Origin: Planctomycetaceae bacterium
Lineage (GTDB): Bacteria > Planctomycetota > Planctomycetia > Planctomycetales > Planctomycetaceae
Length of the DNA stretch: 64,000 nt
Assembly: GCA_021732995.1 (NCBI GenBank)
Contig: JAKFWA010000051.1
Span: 141,859 to 205,858, forward strand
Direction of reading: 5' to 3'
Positions 30,431-39,549 of the stretch are shown in pieces. Both the position numbers and the translations under genes were made by a program. How positions within the stretch are numbered: the stretch's first letter is position 1; each line of letters begins with the position of its first letter. The notes beneath the pieces were generated by a model that was not told where the DNA came from, made no database searches, and worked only from the letters and a program-made list of their open reading frames with translations.

Positions 30431-31480
30431 ATGAGTCCCGTTCAACTCTCCAACCTCGATAAAGCGGCCGTTGTGCTGTGCGACTACGCGCCGCAAGAGG
30501 TGGAAGTTGTGCTGGGACTGCTGGACTCGCCCCGCTCGCATCGCCTGCGACAACTCGTCGAGACCTATCGCGCCAATCCACCATCCGAAAACGTGAAGGA
30601 AGAGGTCTCGGCCGAGCTTGCAGCGCTGCGTCGCGATTCGCGCGACCCGACCCCTTTGTCCGCGCCGCTCAGTCCGACAACAGTTGTTCAAACCACGCTC
30701 CAACCGGAGCCACCCGCTGCTGAAGTGACACCAGCGGTTCCGGTACCGCCGAGATCGCCGCGGATGGATGTCATTGAACGGGCCCGTCGCGCTCACGAAG
30801 AGTCTGACGATCCTTTGCACAAGATCGCGCCAGCCAACTTGGCAAGGGTGCTGCAGCAGGAACATCCGCGCGCGATCGCGATTGCCCTCAGCAAGATGGA
30901 CTCCTGGCAGGCGGCGGAAGTGATGCGCCGGCTGGATCCGCAGACTCGGCAGGACGCGTTTCTGGTGATGGCCAGTCACGATCTGCCCGAGAACACGGAA
31001 GTCGTGCGGCGTGTCATGCAGACGGTCGTCGAGCTGAGTTCGCAGGCCAATCCCAGCGACCGGTTGCCTGAGAGCGATGAGCGGCTCAGCCACATGGCCG
31101 ACGTTCTGCACTTGTTGAGTCCCGCTGAGCGTGCCCCGCTGCTGCGAGCACTGCGTGAGGGAAATCCGGTCGCGTTCACTGAGATCGATCATCAGCTTTA
31201 TGACTTCGATAAGCTGCTGGAAATTCCCGATTCGGCGCTGCAACGCGTGCTCGCCGAGGCTGATTTGAAGGTACTGGCGACAGCATTGCATCGCGCCAGC
31301 CCGCTGATTGCAGAGCGTGTAATGACGCAACTGCCGGATCGCGACCGGGCCATGTTGCAGCAGGAAATCGAGTTTCTGGACTCGGTGAAGCTCTCCCGAG
31401 TGGAAGCTGCGCGACGGGAAATTGCGGACATCGTCCGGCAACATGACACCGGCGGTACAACGTCGTCTGGCCAGATCTAG
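30431..31480 (+). CDS. FliG-like protein (flagellar rotor/switch family)
   Basis: 349 residues, close to the usual FliG length of about 335. The N-terminal part has a LSNLDKAAVVL segment like the FliG N-domain. The middle domain carries EHPRAIAIALSKMD and the following AAEVMRRLD helix, matching the EHPQ signature region. The C-terminal ~80 residues (IPDSALQRVLAEADLKVLAT, then ERVMTQLPDRDRAMLQQEIE and SRVEAARREI) follow the FliG C-domain pattern of charged residues that contact the motor stator. A proline-rich linker joins N and M domains. It follows a FliF-like gene, the standard fliF-fliG order, but no fliH/fliI follows. The sequence is clearly diverged, so motility is not assured. Confidence 0.78.
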   Translation: MSPVQLSNLDKAAVVLCDYAPQEVEVVLGLLDSPRSHRLRQLVETYRANPPSENVKEEVSAELAALRRDSRDPTPLSAPLSPTTVVQTTLQPEPPAAEVTPAVPVPPRSPRMDVIERARRAHEESDDPLHKIAPANLARVLQQEHPRAIAIALSKMDSWQAAEVMRRLDPQTRQDAFLVMASHDLPENTEVVRRVMQTVVELSSQANPSDRLPESDERLSHMADVLHLLSPAERAPLLRALREGNPVAFTEIDHQLYDFDKLLEIPDSALQRVLAEADLKVLATALHRASPLIAERVMTQLPDRDRAMLQQEIEFLDSVKLSRVEAARREIADIVRQHDTGGTTSSGQI

Positions 31481-31541
31481 TGCATCCAGCGTAATTTTAC
31501 GCGTTGGACACCACTGGCCTGCCCGCAAACGGAGTTCCCTC

Positions 31542-33056
31542 GTGTTGCGCACTGGATTGATCAAACTCGTTGCCTTGCTGGCTCTCGTTTCGTCGGGGCT
31601 GCTGAATCCACCACTCGCGGTTGCTCAGCGACCGAAGCCCAATGCGCAACTGGACAAGTTCCAGGATCAGCGCGTGGCGTCGTATGACCGCTTCTTCAAG
31701 CAGGTTGACGACCTCATCGCGTTCTGCGACGCACGCGGGCTGACTGAAGGCACGGAGGAACTCAAACGCTGGAAGATTCCAGTTAGCGGGACTGAGTTAC
31801 TGGCAACATCGTTGCCTCAGGACATTCAGCCGCCGTTGCCGAACGATCTGCCTCCAGATGAGCGGCAATGGCGTGTGGAACTCACCGCAGCGCGACAAGT
31901 CATCGCGAAGGATCTCTATTTGCTCTCGCGGAGAGTGCTCAGCTCCGGCCTGCACAGCATCGCAATCTCACTGGTGCGCGAAGTCTTGTACTTCGACCCC
32001 GATCACGAGCAGGCCCGCGGCCAGATGGGCTACGAGCGTTATGGCGAGTTGTGGACGACGCCGTTCTCAGCCCGCAAGTTGAAGGCGGGCTTTGTCTGGC
32101 ATGATGAGTTCGGCTGGCTGCCACAGGCGAATGTTGCGCGGTACGAGAAGGGTGAACGTTGCTATCGCACGAACTGGATGACGGCCGCACGCGAGGCTTC
32201 CATCCGGCAGGATTTTAACAACGCGTGGGAAGTAGAGACCGATCACTACCGCATCAAGACGAATGTGAGCCTCGAACGCGGTGTTGAAATCGCGAAGGCG
32301 CTGGAGGTCTTTCACAAGTACTTCCGTTCGACATTCGACGGCTTCTTTAGTTCGCCCGAGCAATTAAAGAAAGTGGCGAAACAGTCGCGGCCGTTTGAGA
32401 TTCACTTCTTTCGCACGCAGGATGAATATGTCAACCGGCTGAAAAAGAGTAATCCACAAATTGGTATCACGAACGGCATCTACATGCCTGACGATCGCGT
32501 CGCCTACTTCTATGAAAGCGCCGACGGGGACGTCGAAGCCACGCTGTATCACGAAGCGACGCATCAGATCCTGTATGAGCTGCACCAGCAGCCGCGGCAG
32601 ATTGGTCAGCACGATCACTTCTGGGTGGTGGAAGGAATTGCCTGCTACATGGAATCGTTCCGCCGCAAGCCTGAGGGATTCTCGATTGGCGACCCGGCTT
32701 ACATTCGGTTTCAAAACGCTCGCGAACGTGCCATTGATGAGGGCTATCTCGTTCCGCTGGCGCGCTACGACGAGATGGGCAAGCTGGCGTTTCAGTCCGA
32801 CCCGAATATCAAGAAGAACTACAGTCAGGCGGCCGGGTTAGCTCACTTCTTTATGCACTATGGCGATGGCCGCTATCGCGATGCTCTGGTGCAGCATCTG
32901 GAGTTGCTTTATCGACCGCAGACTGGCCGCATGCGCGTCGCAGGGCTGAATCAACTGACTGGTGTTTCGTACGATGATCTTGATCGGCAATACATCGAGC
33001 ACATGCGCAGCCTGGATGTGGACCCAGCCGGAACTGCGACAACGAAAGCCCAATGA
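31542..33056 (+). CDS. Exported DUF1570-type metallopeptidase
   Basis: 504 residues from a GTG at 31542, which has GGAG seven bases upstream and opens directly into a hydrophobic signal peptide ending near AVAQ. An in-frame ATG 40 codons earlier would overlap the FliG-like gene and bury the signal, so it is rejected. The catalytic HExxH motif (HEATH, residues 337-341) is followed by a likely third zinc ligand Glu364 in VVEGIACYME, the gluzincin arrangement typical of DUF1570 proteins, which are abundant in planctomycetes. Action outside the cytoplasm is inferred from the signal. It lies between fliG-like and histidine-kinase genes, 9 bases from the latter, suggesting co-transcription. Confidence 0.85.
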   Translation: MLRTGLIKLVALLALVSSGLLNPPLAVAQRPKPNAQLDKFQDQRVASYDRFFKQVDDLIAFCDARGLTEGTEELKRWKIPVSGTELLATSLPQDIQPPLPNDLPPDERQWRVELTAARQVIAKDLYLLSRRVLSSGLHSIAISLVREVLYFDPDHEQARGQMGYERYGELWTTPFSARKLKAGFVWHDEFGWLPQANVARYEKGERCYRTNWMTAAREASIRQDFNNAWEVETDHYRIKTNVSLERGVEIAKALEVFHKYFRSTFDGFFSSPEQLKKVAKQSRPFEIHFFRTQDEYVNRLKKSNPQIGITNGIYMPDDRVAYFYESADGDVEATLYHEATHQILYELHQQPRQIGQHDHFWVVEGIACYMESFRRKPEGFSIGDPAYIRFQNARERAIDEGYLVPLARYDEMGKLAFQSDPNIKKNYSQAAGLAHFFMHYGDGRYRDALVQHLELLYRPQTGRMRVAGLNQLTGVSYDDLDRQYIEHMRSLDVDPAGTATTKAQ

Positions 33057-33065
33057 GCCGCCTTC

Positions 33066-34433
33066 ATGCGCCGTCCGATTCGAATTCAAATTCTCATTCC
33101 GTTCGCGACGGTGCTGATCGTCTCTGTGGCGGTGATGGCCATTACGGAAGCCTGGCTGGCGGCGGGACGCGCTGAACGCGATGTGCTGAAGCAACTCCGC
33201 AGCGTGATGGCGACGATCGAACAGTCGAGTCTTAACTACACGCTGACGATCCTCGACAAAATGCGCGGCCTGTCCGGCGCTGAGTTCGTCGCACTAACTG
33301 CTGAGGGCCGCATCGACGCCTCAACTTTGCGTGAAACGCCGGTGGAACTCGGGCAGATCGAAGCCGCGCCCCTGATCTCGGCGAACACGAAGCTGTCGTC
33401 GTTCCCGCGCGTGATGGTTGGCAACGAGGCGTATTCAGCCAGCCGCGTGAAAGCGAGCGGTTCAACGCGAGTGTCGACTTTGGTGGTCCTTTATCCTGAA
33501 GCCGTCTGGCGAGAGGCCCGCTGGACAGCTGCGTGGCCTCCGCTGGTGGTGGGCTCCATCACGGTGCTGGTAATGTCAGCATGCGCCGCGTGGCTGGCCG
33601 CGCGACTGGCACGGCGCGTGTCCGTGATTGAACAGCTCTTCGCGGACATCGCAAACGGCACATTTCGGCAGATCCCGTTGCAGCAGTCGTCCGACGAGCT
33701 GGATGATCTTGTCGCATCCGCGAATCGGCTGTCGGTGCAACTGGCGGACATGCAGCAGACCATTCGTCGTACCGAACGTGTTCGATTACTGGCGCAACTG
33801 GCTGGAGGCTTGGCTCATCAACTGCGTAATGCCGTGACCGGTGCCCGCATGGCTGTGCAGATTCATCAGCGGCGCTGCAGCGCCGGCGACACAGATAGTC
33901 TCGATGTCGCGTTGCGGCAGATGTCCATGACAGAAGAGCACGTCAAACGCCTGCTGTCACTCAGCCGCGTGCGCGAAGAGAACCCCGTGCCCGCGAGCCT
34001 GGATGAAGTACTCGTTGAAGTGGTCCGACTCGCTGAGCCCGTCGCGCATCACGCTCATGTTGGCTTCGACGTCTCCACGCCGAATGACCCGTCGGAAAGT
34101 GATTTCCGCATCAACGATGGCGAGGGCTTCAAGACCGCTCTGCTGAATCTGGTCCTCAACGCGATCGAAGCCGCTGGTGCCGACGGCGAGGTTGAAGTCC
34201 GCCGCGAATATCTAGCGGATTCAGTCAGAGTGCAGGTGATCGATACTGGCGCGGGGCCTCCTGCTGCCGTCGCAGACAACCTGTTTGAGCCATTCATTAC
34301 GACGAAGCCCGAGGGTGTCGGCCTCGGCCTGTCGTTGGCCAGACAAGCGACGGAGGACCTCGGAGGCACGCTGCGCTGGTTCCGTTCGGAAGATCGCACA
34401 GTTTTCGAGATTCGCCTGCCGCGTCCGCAGTAG
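33066..34433 (+). CDS. Membrane sensor histidine kinase
   Basis: 455 residues. A first membrane helix (about 7-28), an extracytoplasmic sensing region, a second helix (about 157-180), a HAMP-like linker, the phospho-acceptor His251 in LAHQLRNAV, and a C-terminal HATPase domain with an N-box region (NLVLNAIEA), a DTGAG-type G1 box and a GVGLGLSLARQ G2 box. This is a complete two-component kinase; no response regulator is visible in the window. It starts 9 bases after the DUF1570 stop and closes the FliF/FliG/peptidase cluster, so it may sense a signal tied to that cluster (inference). Confidence 0.93.
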   Translation: MRRPIRIQILIPFATVLIVSVAVMAITEAWLAAGRAERDVLKQLRSVMATIEQSSLNYTLTILDKMRGLSGAEFVALTAEGRIDASTLRETPVELGQIEAAPLISANTKLSSFPRVMVGNEAYSASRVKASGSTRVSTLVVLYPEAVWREARWTAAWPPLVVGSITVLVMSACAAWLAARLARRVSVIEQLFADIANGTFRQIPLQQSSDELDDLVASANRLSVQLADMQQTIRRTERVRLLAQLAGGLAHQLRNAVTGARMAVQIHQRRCSAGDTDSLDVALRQMSMTEEHVKRLLSLSRVREENPVPASLDEVLVEVVRLAEPVAHHAHVGFDVSTPNDPSESDFRINDGEGFKTALLNLVLNAIEAAGADGEVEVRREYLADSVRVQVIDTGAGPPAAVADNLFEPFITTKPEGVGLGLSLARQATEDLGGTLRWFRSEDRTVFEIRLPRPQ

Positions 34434-34584
34434 TAGTTTGGCGGAGCGAGAGGAGTTCACGCGGACGCGCTCAGCCGCGAAGAACCGCCGAGGTCTCAGA
34501 TTGGCAATTCGCTCGGTGTCAGCGGTATCGTGCTACGTGGCCGAGTTCGCGGGGATCGAGGCTTCATTCACCAGAGAGGTTGGC

Positions 34585-34806
34585 ATGTCAGACGTTCAAA
34601 TCCGTTGTCGCGAGAACGGTCCGTTACTCGTTACGGGCACGTTCACGCTGGTGGATCATCTGGGCAATCCGCATGACATTTCAGGCAAGCCGAACGTAGC
34701 CCTTTGCCGCTGTGGTGCCAGTAAGAACCGCCCATTCTGCGATGGCACGCATAAGACGACCGGCTTTCAGGCTGCAGAAAGCGCTCTACCGCCGCCAACT
34801 GCATAG
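34585..34806 (+). CDS. Small CDGSH iron-sulfur domain protein
   Basis: 73 residues with the exact CDGSH signature C-x-C-x2-S-x3-P-x-C-D-G-x2-H: Cys41, Cys43, Cys52 and His56 are the 2Fe-2S ligands. The N-terminal 35 residues resemble the strand region that precedes bacterial CDGSH domains. The ATG at 34585 follows AGAGAGG at a good distance; the frame is open further upstream but overlaps the kinase end and lacks similarity. Members of the family carry a redox-active 2Fe-2S cluster and are thought to act in iron or redox balance. It is cytosolic, with no signal or helix. Confidence 0.92.
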   Translation: MSDVQIRCRENGPLLVTGTFTLVDHLGNPHDISGKPNVALCRCGASKNRPFCDGTHKTTGFQAAESALPPPTA

Positions 34807-34823
34807 AGTTTGCTCATCAAAGC

Positions 34824-34860
34824 CAGAAGGCGTTCGGGCATGCGCCGCGAACGCCTTCTG
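34824..34860. terminator. Strong bidirectional hairpin terminator
   Basis: A perfect 13-bp inverted repeat (34824-34836 with 34848-34860, arms CAGAAGGCGTTCG and CGAACGCCTTCTG) with an 11-nt loop. It lies 17 bases after the CDGSH stop and 23 bases before the stop of the convergent Tat-exported gene. TTT follows on the plus strand. The position between convergent genes supports termination in both directions. Confidence 0.82.
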
Positions 34861-34883
34861 TTTCCAATTCAGTTGTGATGGAA

Positions 34884-35591
34884 CTACTTCGTGGACGAAG
34901 CCTTGTCACCAGCGGCGGTCTTGGTCGGAGCCTTGCCGGCGCCTTGCAGACCGGTCTGGCTGGCTGGCAGGCCTTCGTCAGACTTCTGAGCCGTGTTCGC
35001 CGAAGCCGGCTTCTCGGCGCTCCAGTTGGCAACGGACCAGTAGGGGTAGGTTTCGCAGACGCTGGTGCCGAGGTCCTGCAGAGCGTCGCGGAACATCTTT
35101 GTCGAGATGCCTTCATTCGCGAACACTCGCTGCAGCACGAAGCGGCGATTCGTCGCGACGTACGCAAAGAACTTGCCGTTGCCCAGGCGATCGTTGGCCG
35201 CCAGCAGACGCAGCAGCGCCGTGCGGGGCGTATCCAGAGCGGACTTCGGCAGCTCATCAAGCCACGCCATGATCCAGATCGATTTACCGTCAGAGCTGAG
35301 CACTGCCGTCATCGACAGATCCCAGTCTTCCTTGTTGTAGACCGAGCGGAAGACGAAGTCGTAACGCTTCTCTTCTTTGGTGGGCTTCAAACCCATCGCC
35401 TTCAGCAGATTACCGAGCGAATCTTCAGTGAGCTGGCCGGCCACAGCGGGCGCGGCAGCGCCAGTTGCAGGAGCTGCCGAAGAAGCAGTGGCAGCTGGTT
35501 TCACCGGGTCGGCCGCTAAGGCCAGCGTGGTCGGAACAGTGATCGCTGCGGCAGCACCAGCGGCCATGAATCCGCGTCGAGACAGAGACAT
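34884..35591 (-). CDS. Tat-exported protein of unknown function (YbjN/T3SS-chaperone-like fold possible)
   Basis: 235 residues. The ATG at 35591 has AAGGAG upstream and gives a twin-arginine signal (SRRGFMAAGAAAA) with an AxA-type cleavage region (ALAADP). After a Pro/Ala-rich linker, residues ~55-180 form one domain with a mixed alpha/beta pattern (LTEDSLGNLLKAMGL... then YDFVFRS, a DGKSIWIMAWL strand, and ALLRLLAANDRL). This spacing recalls YbjN/CesT-like domains, but no catalytic motif is visible and the similarity is weak. A low-complexity Ala/Lys tail ends the protein. Tat export implies folding before export, or a bound cofactor. Confidence 0.8.
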   Translation of the reverse strand: MSLSRRGFMAAGAAAAITVPTTLALAADPVKPAATASSAAPATGAAAPAVAGQLTEDSLGNLLKAMGLKPTKEEKRYDFVFRSVYNKEDWDLSMTAVLSSDGKSIWIMAWLDELPKSALDTPRTALLRLLAANDRLGNGKFFAYVATNRRFVLQRVFANEGISTKMFRDALQDLGTSVCETYPYWSVANWSAEKPASANTAQKSDEGLPASQTGLQGAGKAPTKTAAGDKASSTK

Positions 35592-35644
35592 CACAGACAC
35601 TCCTTTGTCCAAGTCTTGGCCCTGCGAGTCGACGTCCTGTCGAC

Positions 35645-36250
<606 letters not shown>

Positions 36251-36382
36251 GCAAGATTCCTAAAGACATTCAAAGTGTCGCCGCAATAGCCCTAGCCTGG
36301 ACGCCTCGTCCGGGCTGCTTGTCGATTTATAGAGACCTGCGTGCCGCGTTCTCCACTCACGCGACGCGAATCGCTGTGCGCA

Positions 36383-37309
36383 TCACTTCCAGGTGCCGGG
36401 GTTCCAGCTTGCGGGAATCTGCGGACGATTGTTGATCGCGTCGTGAATGACCTTCAGGATCGCTTCGCGTTCGGCACCGGCCAGCGGCAGCCGCGGCGAA
36501 CGCACCCATTCCGCACCCAGGCCACATTCCTGCACGGCCAGCTTGATGTACTGCACGAACTTGATGTGCGTGTCGAGGTGCATCAACGGAGTGAACCAGC
36601 GATACAGCTTTCGTACGGCTTCCCAGTTTCCGGAGCGAGTCAGTTCCCACAGGTACTGGTTCTCGAACGGAAACGCGATGCCCGCTCCGGCCACCCAGCC
36701 ATCGATTCCGAGCACTGAAGATTCCACGACCAGATCGTCGACGCCGGTGAAGAGCGCGTAACGTCCACCGACCGCGTTGTGCAGGTCGGTGATGCGTCGC
36801 GGATCGCCGGAGCTTTCCTTGAGCGCCACGAAGCTCTTCACGTCGGACAGTTCAGCAAAGAGCACGGGCGTGATGTCGTTCGCGTAGGCGATCGGGTTGT
36901 TGTAGATCATGATCGGCAGCGACGTGTTCGTCGCCACTTCCTTGAAGTGAGTCACTATCTCGCGCGGGTCGGCCTTGTAGTTCATGGCCGGCATCAGCAT
37001 GACGCCGTCGGCCCCGAGTTCCGTGACGTCCTTCACGTAGCGGATCGCCAGTTGAGTACTCGGCTCGGCGACACCGCTCAGCACCGTGACTCGCCCCTTG
37101 GCCACTTCCACCGCACGTTTGACGACCGCTCGCTTTTCGGCCGGGTCCAGCGTCTGATTCTCACCCAACGATCCGCAGACGACCAAACCGCTCACACCAG
37201 AAGCAATCAAGGCTTCCCAGTGCTTCGCGGTCGAGTCGAGATCCAGTGACTGGTCGGAATGCAGTTGAGTGGTGACTGCTGGAAATACGCCCTGCCAGAA
37301 CGGGGTCAT
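36383..37309 (-). CDS. DapA-family aldolase/lyase (dihydrodipicolinate synthase superfamily)
   Basis: 308 residues, a single TIM barrel of the DHDPS/N-acetylneuraminate lyase class. Schiff-base Lys164 sits in FVALKESSG and Tyr136 in IMIYNNP, at the family's usual positions. The GSLGEN motif (46-51) replaces the GTTGE of true DapA, so a catabolic lyase or keto-acid aldolase/dehydratase is more likely than lysine synthesis. No other lysine genes are nearby. The active-site framework is complete, so an active cytosolic enzyme is expected; the substrate is open. Confidence 0.92.
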   Translation of the reverse strand: MTPFWQGVFPAVTTQLHSDQSLDLDSTAKHWEALIASGVSGLVVCGSLGENQTLDPAEKRAVVKRAVEVAKGRVTVLSGVAEPSTQLAIRYVKDVTELGADGVMLMPAMNYKADPREIVTHFKEVATNTSLPIMIYNNPIAYANDITPVLFAELSDVKSFVALKESSGDPRRITDLHNAVGGRYALFTGVDDLVVESSVLGIDGWVAGAGIAFPFENQYLWELTRSGNWEAVRKLYRWFTPLMHLDTHIKFVQYIKLAVQECGLGAEWVRSPRLPLAGAEREAILKVIHDAINNRPQIPASWNPGTWK

Positions 37310-37352
37310 GCGAAAGTCTTTCTCAGTTTCGCGTCATGGCAGGGGCAGTTTG

Positions 37353-37426
37353 GAGCAGTGTCGTTATGGTCGCCTTTCGCTCCGCGAAAGGGGCGTACTT
37401 TCGCAGTGGGAAAGACGACACTGCTC
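37353..37426. other. Nested inverted repeat between the DUF1559 and DapA-family genes
   Basis: An outer perfect 12-bp inverted repeat (GAGCAGTGTCGT at 37353-37364, complement at 37415-37426) encloses a perfect 8-bp hairpin (CCTTTCGC/GCGAAAGG at 37373-37380 and 37384-37391). The right inner arm can alternatively pair with the ACTTTCGC just after it. There is no T tract. It lies downstream of DUF1559 and before the DapA-type gene, both on the minus strand. It could be a terminator, processing signal or dispersed palindrome. Confidence 0.65.
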
Positions 37427-37438
37427 AAACCGTTACCG

Positions 37439-38368
37439 TTAGTAATCCCCGACCACTTCGCCTTGGTTGATGGTGCCGAGTGCCTGATAGGCATTCACGT
37501 CGATGTTCTCTCCAACAAACCGCACCTGACCGTCACCCAGCAGAAACTGCGTGCCGCCCAAATGGTGGCTACTGAAGTCATCCAAGTGAGTATCTGGATG
37601 ATTGGGCGTGTGGTCCACCGCACCGAGGATTCGAGCGAACGATTCCTCGCCTTCCGGAACAGAACCCATCCAGGTTGAGTTCCAGCCTTGCGACGCATCT
37701 GTCCGGCGTTCGCCAATCAAGAATGTGTTGCTGGAGCCATCGGTGATGTCGCGGAACGAGACGCGGCTGTTGTGGTAGAACGCTCCGTTGCCAATGCACT
37801 GGCCAGCAGCGGAAACCGGAGCTGTGCCATTGGGATTCTCGCAACCATCCAGCTCTGCGGTCCCGAACACGCCGACATAATTGGCGTGCGCGAGCGTGGC
37901 TAAAGGAGCCCCAGTTCCCTCGTCGTTTATGACCCACGATCCCATGTTGGAATCAGAAGGGCACAGGAGCGAATTGATGGCTCGCTTCCCGATGGACACG
38001 TTGGCGGGATCGACGATCGACAGATTGGAATTGAACTGCTCATAGAGCGGCAGTTGATCCATCACAGGGAGCAGCATCAGCGCCCAGCCGGCGCCGCTGA
38101 GTCCAGCGTGTGGTGACATCTGTCGCGTGACAGGATCGACCGCAATCCAACCGCTGGGGAAGGTGTTGTGGGATTCGTGATAGGTTTGCAGCGCGACTCC
38201 CAACTGCTTCAGGTTATTCTTGCACTGAGCGCGGCGGGCAGCTTCGCGAGCTTGCTGAACCGCTGGCAGCAGCAGGGCGACGATCACAGCGATGATCGCG
38301 ATCACCACCAGCAGTTCGATCAGAGTAAAGCCGCGTCGGGCGCGACGACTGACAGACGTTGAGGACAT
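37439..38368 (-). CDS. DUF1559 prepilin-like protein
   Basis: 309 residues. A type IV prepilin leader (RRGFTLIELLVVIAIIAVIV) begins near residue 11 and would be cut after the Gly by prepilin peptidase; the hydrophobic helix is followed by the QQAREAARRAQCKNNLKQLG segment typical of DUF1559. The C-terminal H-X9-DG motif (HLGGTQFLLGDG) is intact. An SD (GGAG) stands 6 bases before the ATG. These proteins occur in dozens of copies per planctomycete genome and are thought to be pseudopilin-like; no secretion-machinery genes accompany this copy. Confidence 0.96.
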   Translation of the reverse strand: MSSTSVSRRARRGFTLIELLVVIAIIAVIVALLLPAVQQAREAARRAQCKNNLKQLGVALQTYHESHNTFPSGWIAVDPVTRQMSPHAGLSGAGWALMLLPVMDQLPLYEQFNSNLSIVDPANVSIGKRAINSLLCPSDSNMGSWVINDEGTGAPLATLAHANYVGVFGTAELDGCENPNGTAPVSAAGQCIGNGAFYHNSRVSFRDITDGSSNTFLIGERRTDASQGWNSTWMGSVPEGEESFARILGAVDHTPNHPDTHLDDFSSHHLGGTQFLLGDGQVRFVGENIDVNAYQALGTINQGEVVGDY

Positions 38369-38759
38369 AAATATCTCCGTAATCGCAGTCCGCTCGATGC
38401 AGAGACGCAGCTCGCACCAGACAACGGACGCGGAAAAAGCACTGTGGGAAAGACGCTCGTAATGCCTCTTGAACGACAGATTGCAGGGTTCAGACGACTT
38501 TGGATGAGCCGCCCAGAGACCGCTGAATACTCAGTTCAATCTGTCGAACCGGAGAGGCTGTCGAGAGAAGGAAGAACGCTGAGCCATCGCTGCTTCAGCA
38601 TCGCTCAATCAGGGCGAAGCGAGTCAGGCGAAGCGGATTTCAAGACGTAAAGGTCGCCTCACAGAGGCATTACGCGAAATCCAGAACTCAGTCTGTCCAG
38701 CGGCCGAACCGGGGTTCCAGGGAACACCACAAAGCACGGGGCCAGACAAATTCCGAAAA
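38369..38759. other. Intergenic region upstream of the DUF1559 gene
   Basis: About 390 bases between the minus-strand His-rich gene and the minus-strand DUF1559 gene. No convincing coding frame, repeat or RNA was seen; it should contain the DUF1559 promoter. Confidence 0.4.
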
Positions 38760-39194
38760 CTATCCCACAGTCGGAGGGCCGCGAGCCGGTGGGGTCACCA
38801 AGGCAGCGCACGGCGCAACCACTTCTGTAGCCAGTGGTCGCAATACAGGCCGCTCAAACGTCAGTTCAACTGGAGGCGGCGTGAGGTCAGCAATCGGCTG
38901 AGAGGCCCAATCGCAGATTGGGCAGTCATGCTCAGGAGTGCCGTCATCGTGGTGATGGTGACGCGGTTGCGACTCGTCAACCGCGTTCGAATGGTGATGG
39001 TGATGCTTGCAATGATGTGAGTGCGACTCTTCTTTCGAAGTCACGCTCACCACTCCGTGCAGGTGCCCGTGCGAGAGTCCCAACAGGGTGTGCAAGCCCG
39101 ACGACCCCAGCAGGGAAATCCCTGCGAAGTACATCACCAGCACGAACTGTAGGACTCTTGGAACCACGAGAACTCTCACGAAGGAATTTGCCAA
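38760..39194 (-). CDS. Small His-rich membrane protein, possible metal-binding
   Basis: 144 residues from a TTG at 39194; the true start may be an in-frame GTG or ATG a few codons inside (ATG near 39134). A hydrophobic N-terminal segment (VLQFVLVMYFAGISLLG) is followed by an HSHHCKHHHHH cluster, an RHHHHDD cluster and a C-x-x-C motif (CPICDW), then a Pro-rich C-terminal region. The pattern of a short membrane protein with His runs and a CPxC motif suggests binding of transition metals in the periplasm, and resembles DUF2946-type proteins. No metal exporter lies nearby. There is no strong ribosome site. Confidence 0.6.
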   Translation of the reverse strand: MANSFVRVLVVPRVLQFVLVMYFAGISLLGSSGLHTLLGLSHGHLHGVVSVTSKEESHSHHCKHHHHHSNAVDESQPRHHHHDDGTPEHDCPICDWASQPIADLTPPPVELTFERPVLRPLATEVVAPCAALVTPPARGPPTVG

Positions 39195-39549
39195 GCGAAG
39201 TGATTATGCGGCCTCGGTACGTATCGGGCAACGGCGCTTGCGAAGTCCTTTTCAAATAATTCGCAAACGCGGGAGCACGTCGGCTGCCCGAGAACAGCGG
39301 TCAGAGGGGATAAATCCGCGAGTCATAAGTACTTTCGGCCCGGTCAGAGGGAATCGATTTGTCAGGTTGCGCGGGGTCAGAAGATTCCGGTTGTTCCGGT
39401 TTCAGGAGGCTGCGGTGCCTTTTCAACACGGGATGACAGGAGACTCCGGCTGATTGCCCGAGCATTGAGGGAATCTCCTTGTAGGTTGGGGGAGGTGACG
39501 TTGCGTGAACGTCCTCACAATGCCTCCCCAATAGCTGCGGGTTCCGTCG
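39195..39549. other. Intergenic region between divergent genes
   Basis: About 355 bases separating the His-rich gene (-) from the RTX-esterase gene (+). No gene, repeat or RNA could be supported. Confidence 0.4.

Noticed and set aside
31422..31541. Upstream ATG for the DUF1570 gene
   Set aside because: It overlaps the FliG-like gene and places 40 polar residues before the signal peptide; the GTG at 31542 has a proper ribosome site.
30413..31564. Minus-strand frame of 383 codons opposite the FliG-like gene
   Set aside because: Low-plausibility composition; the plus strand carries clear FliG M- and C-domain motifs.
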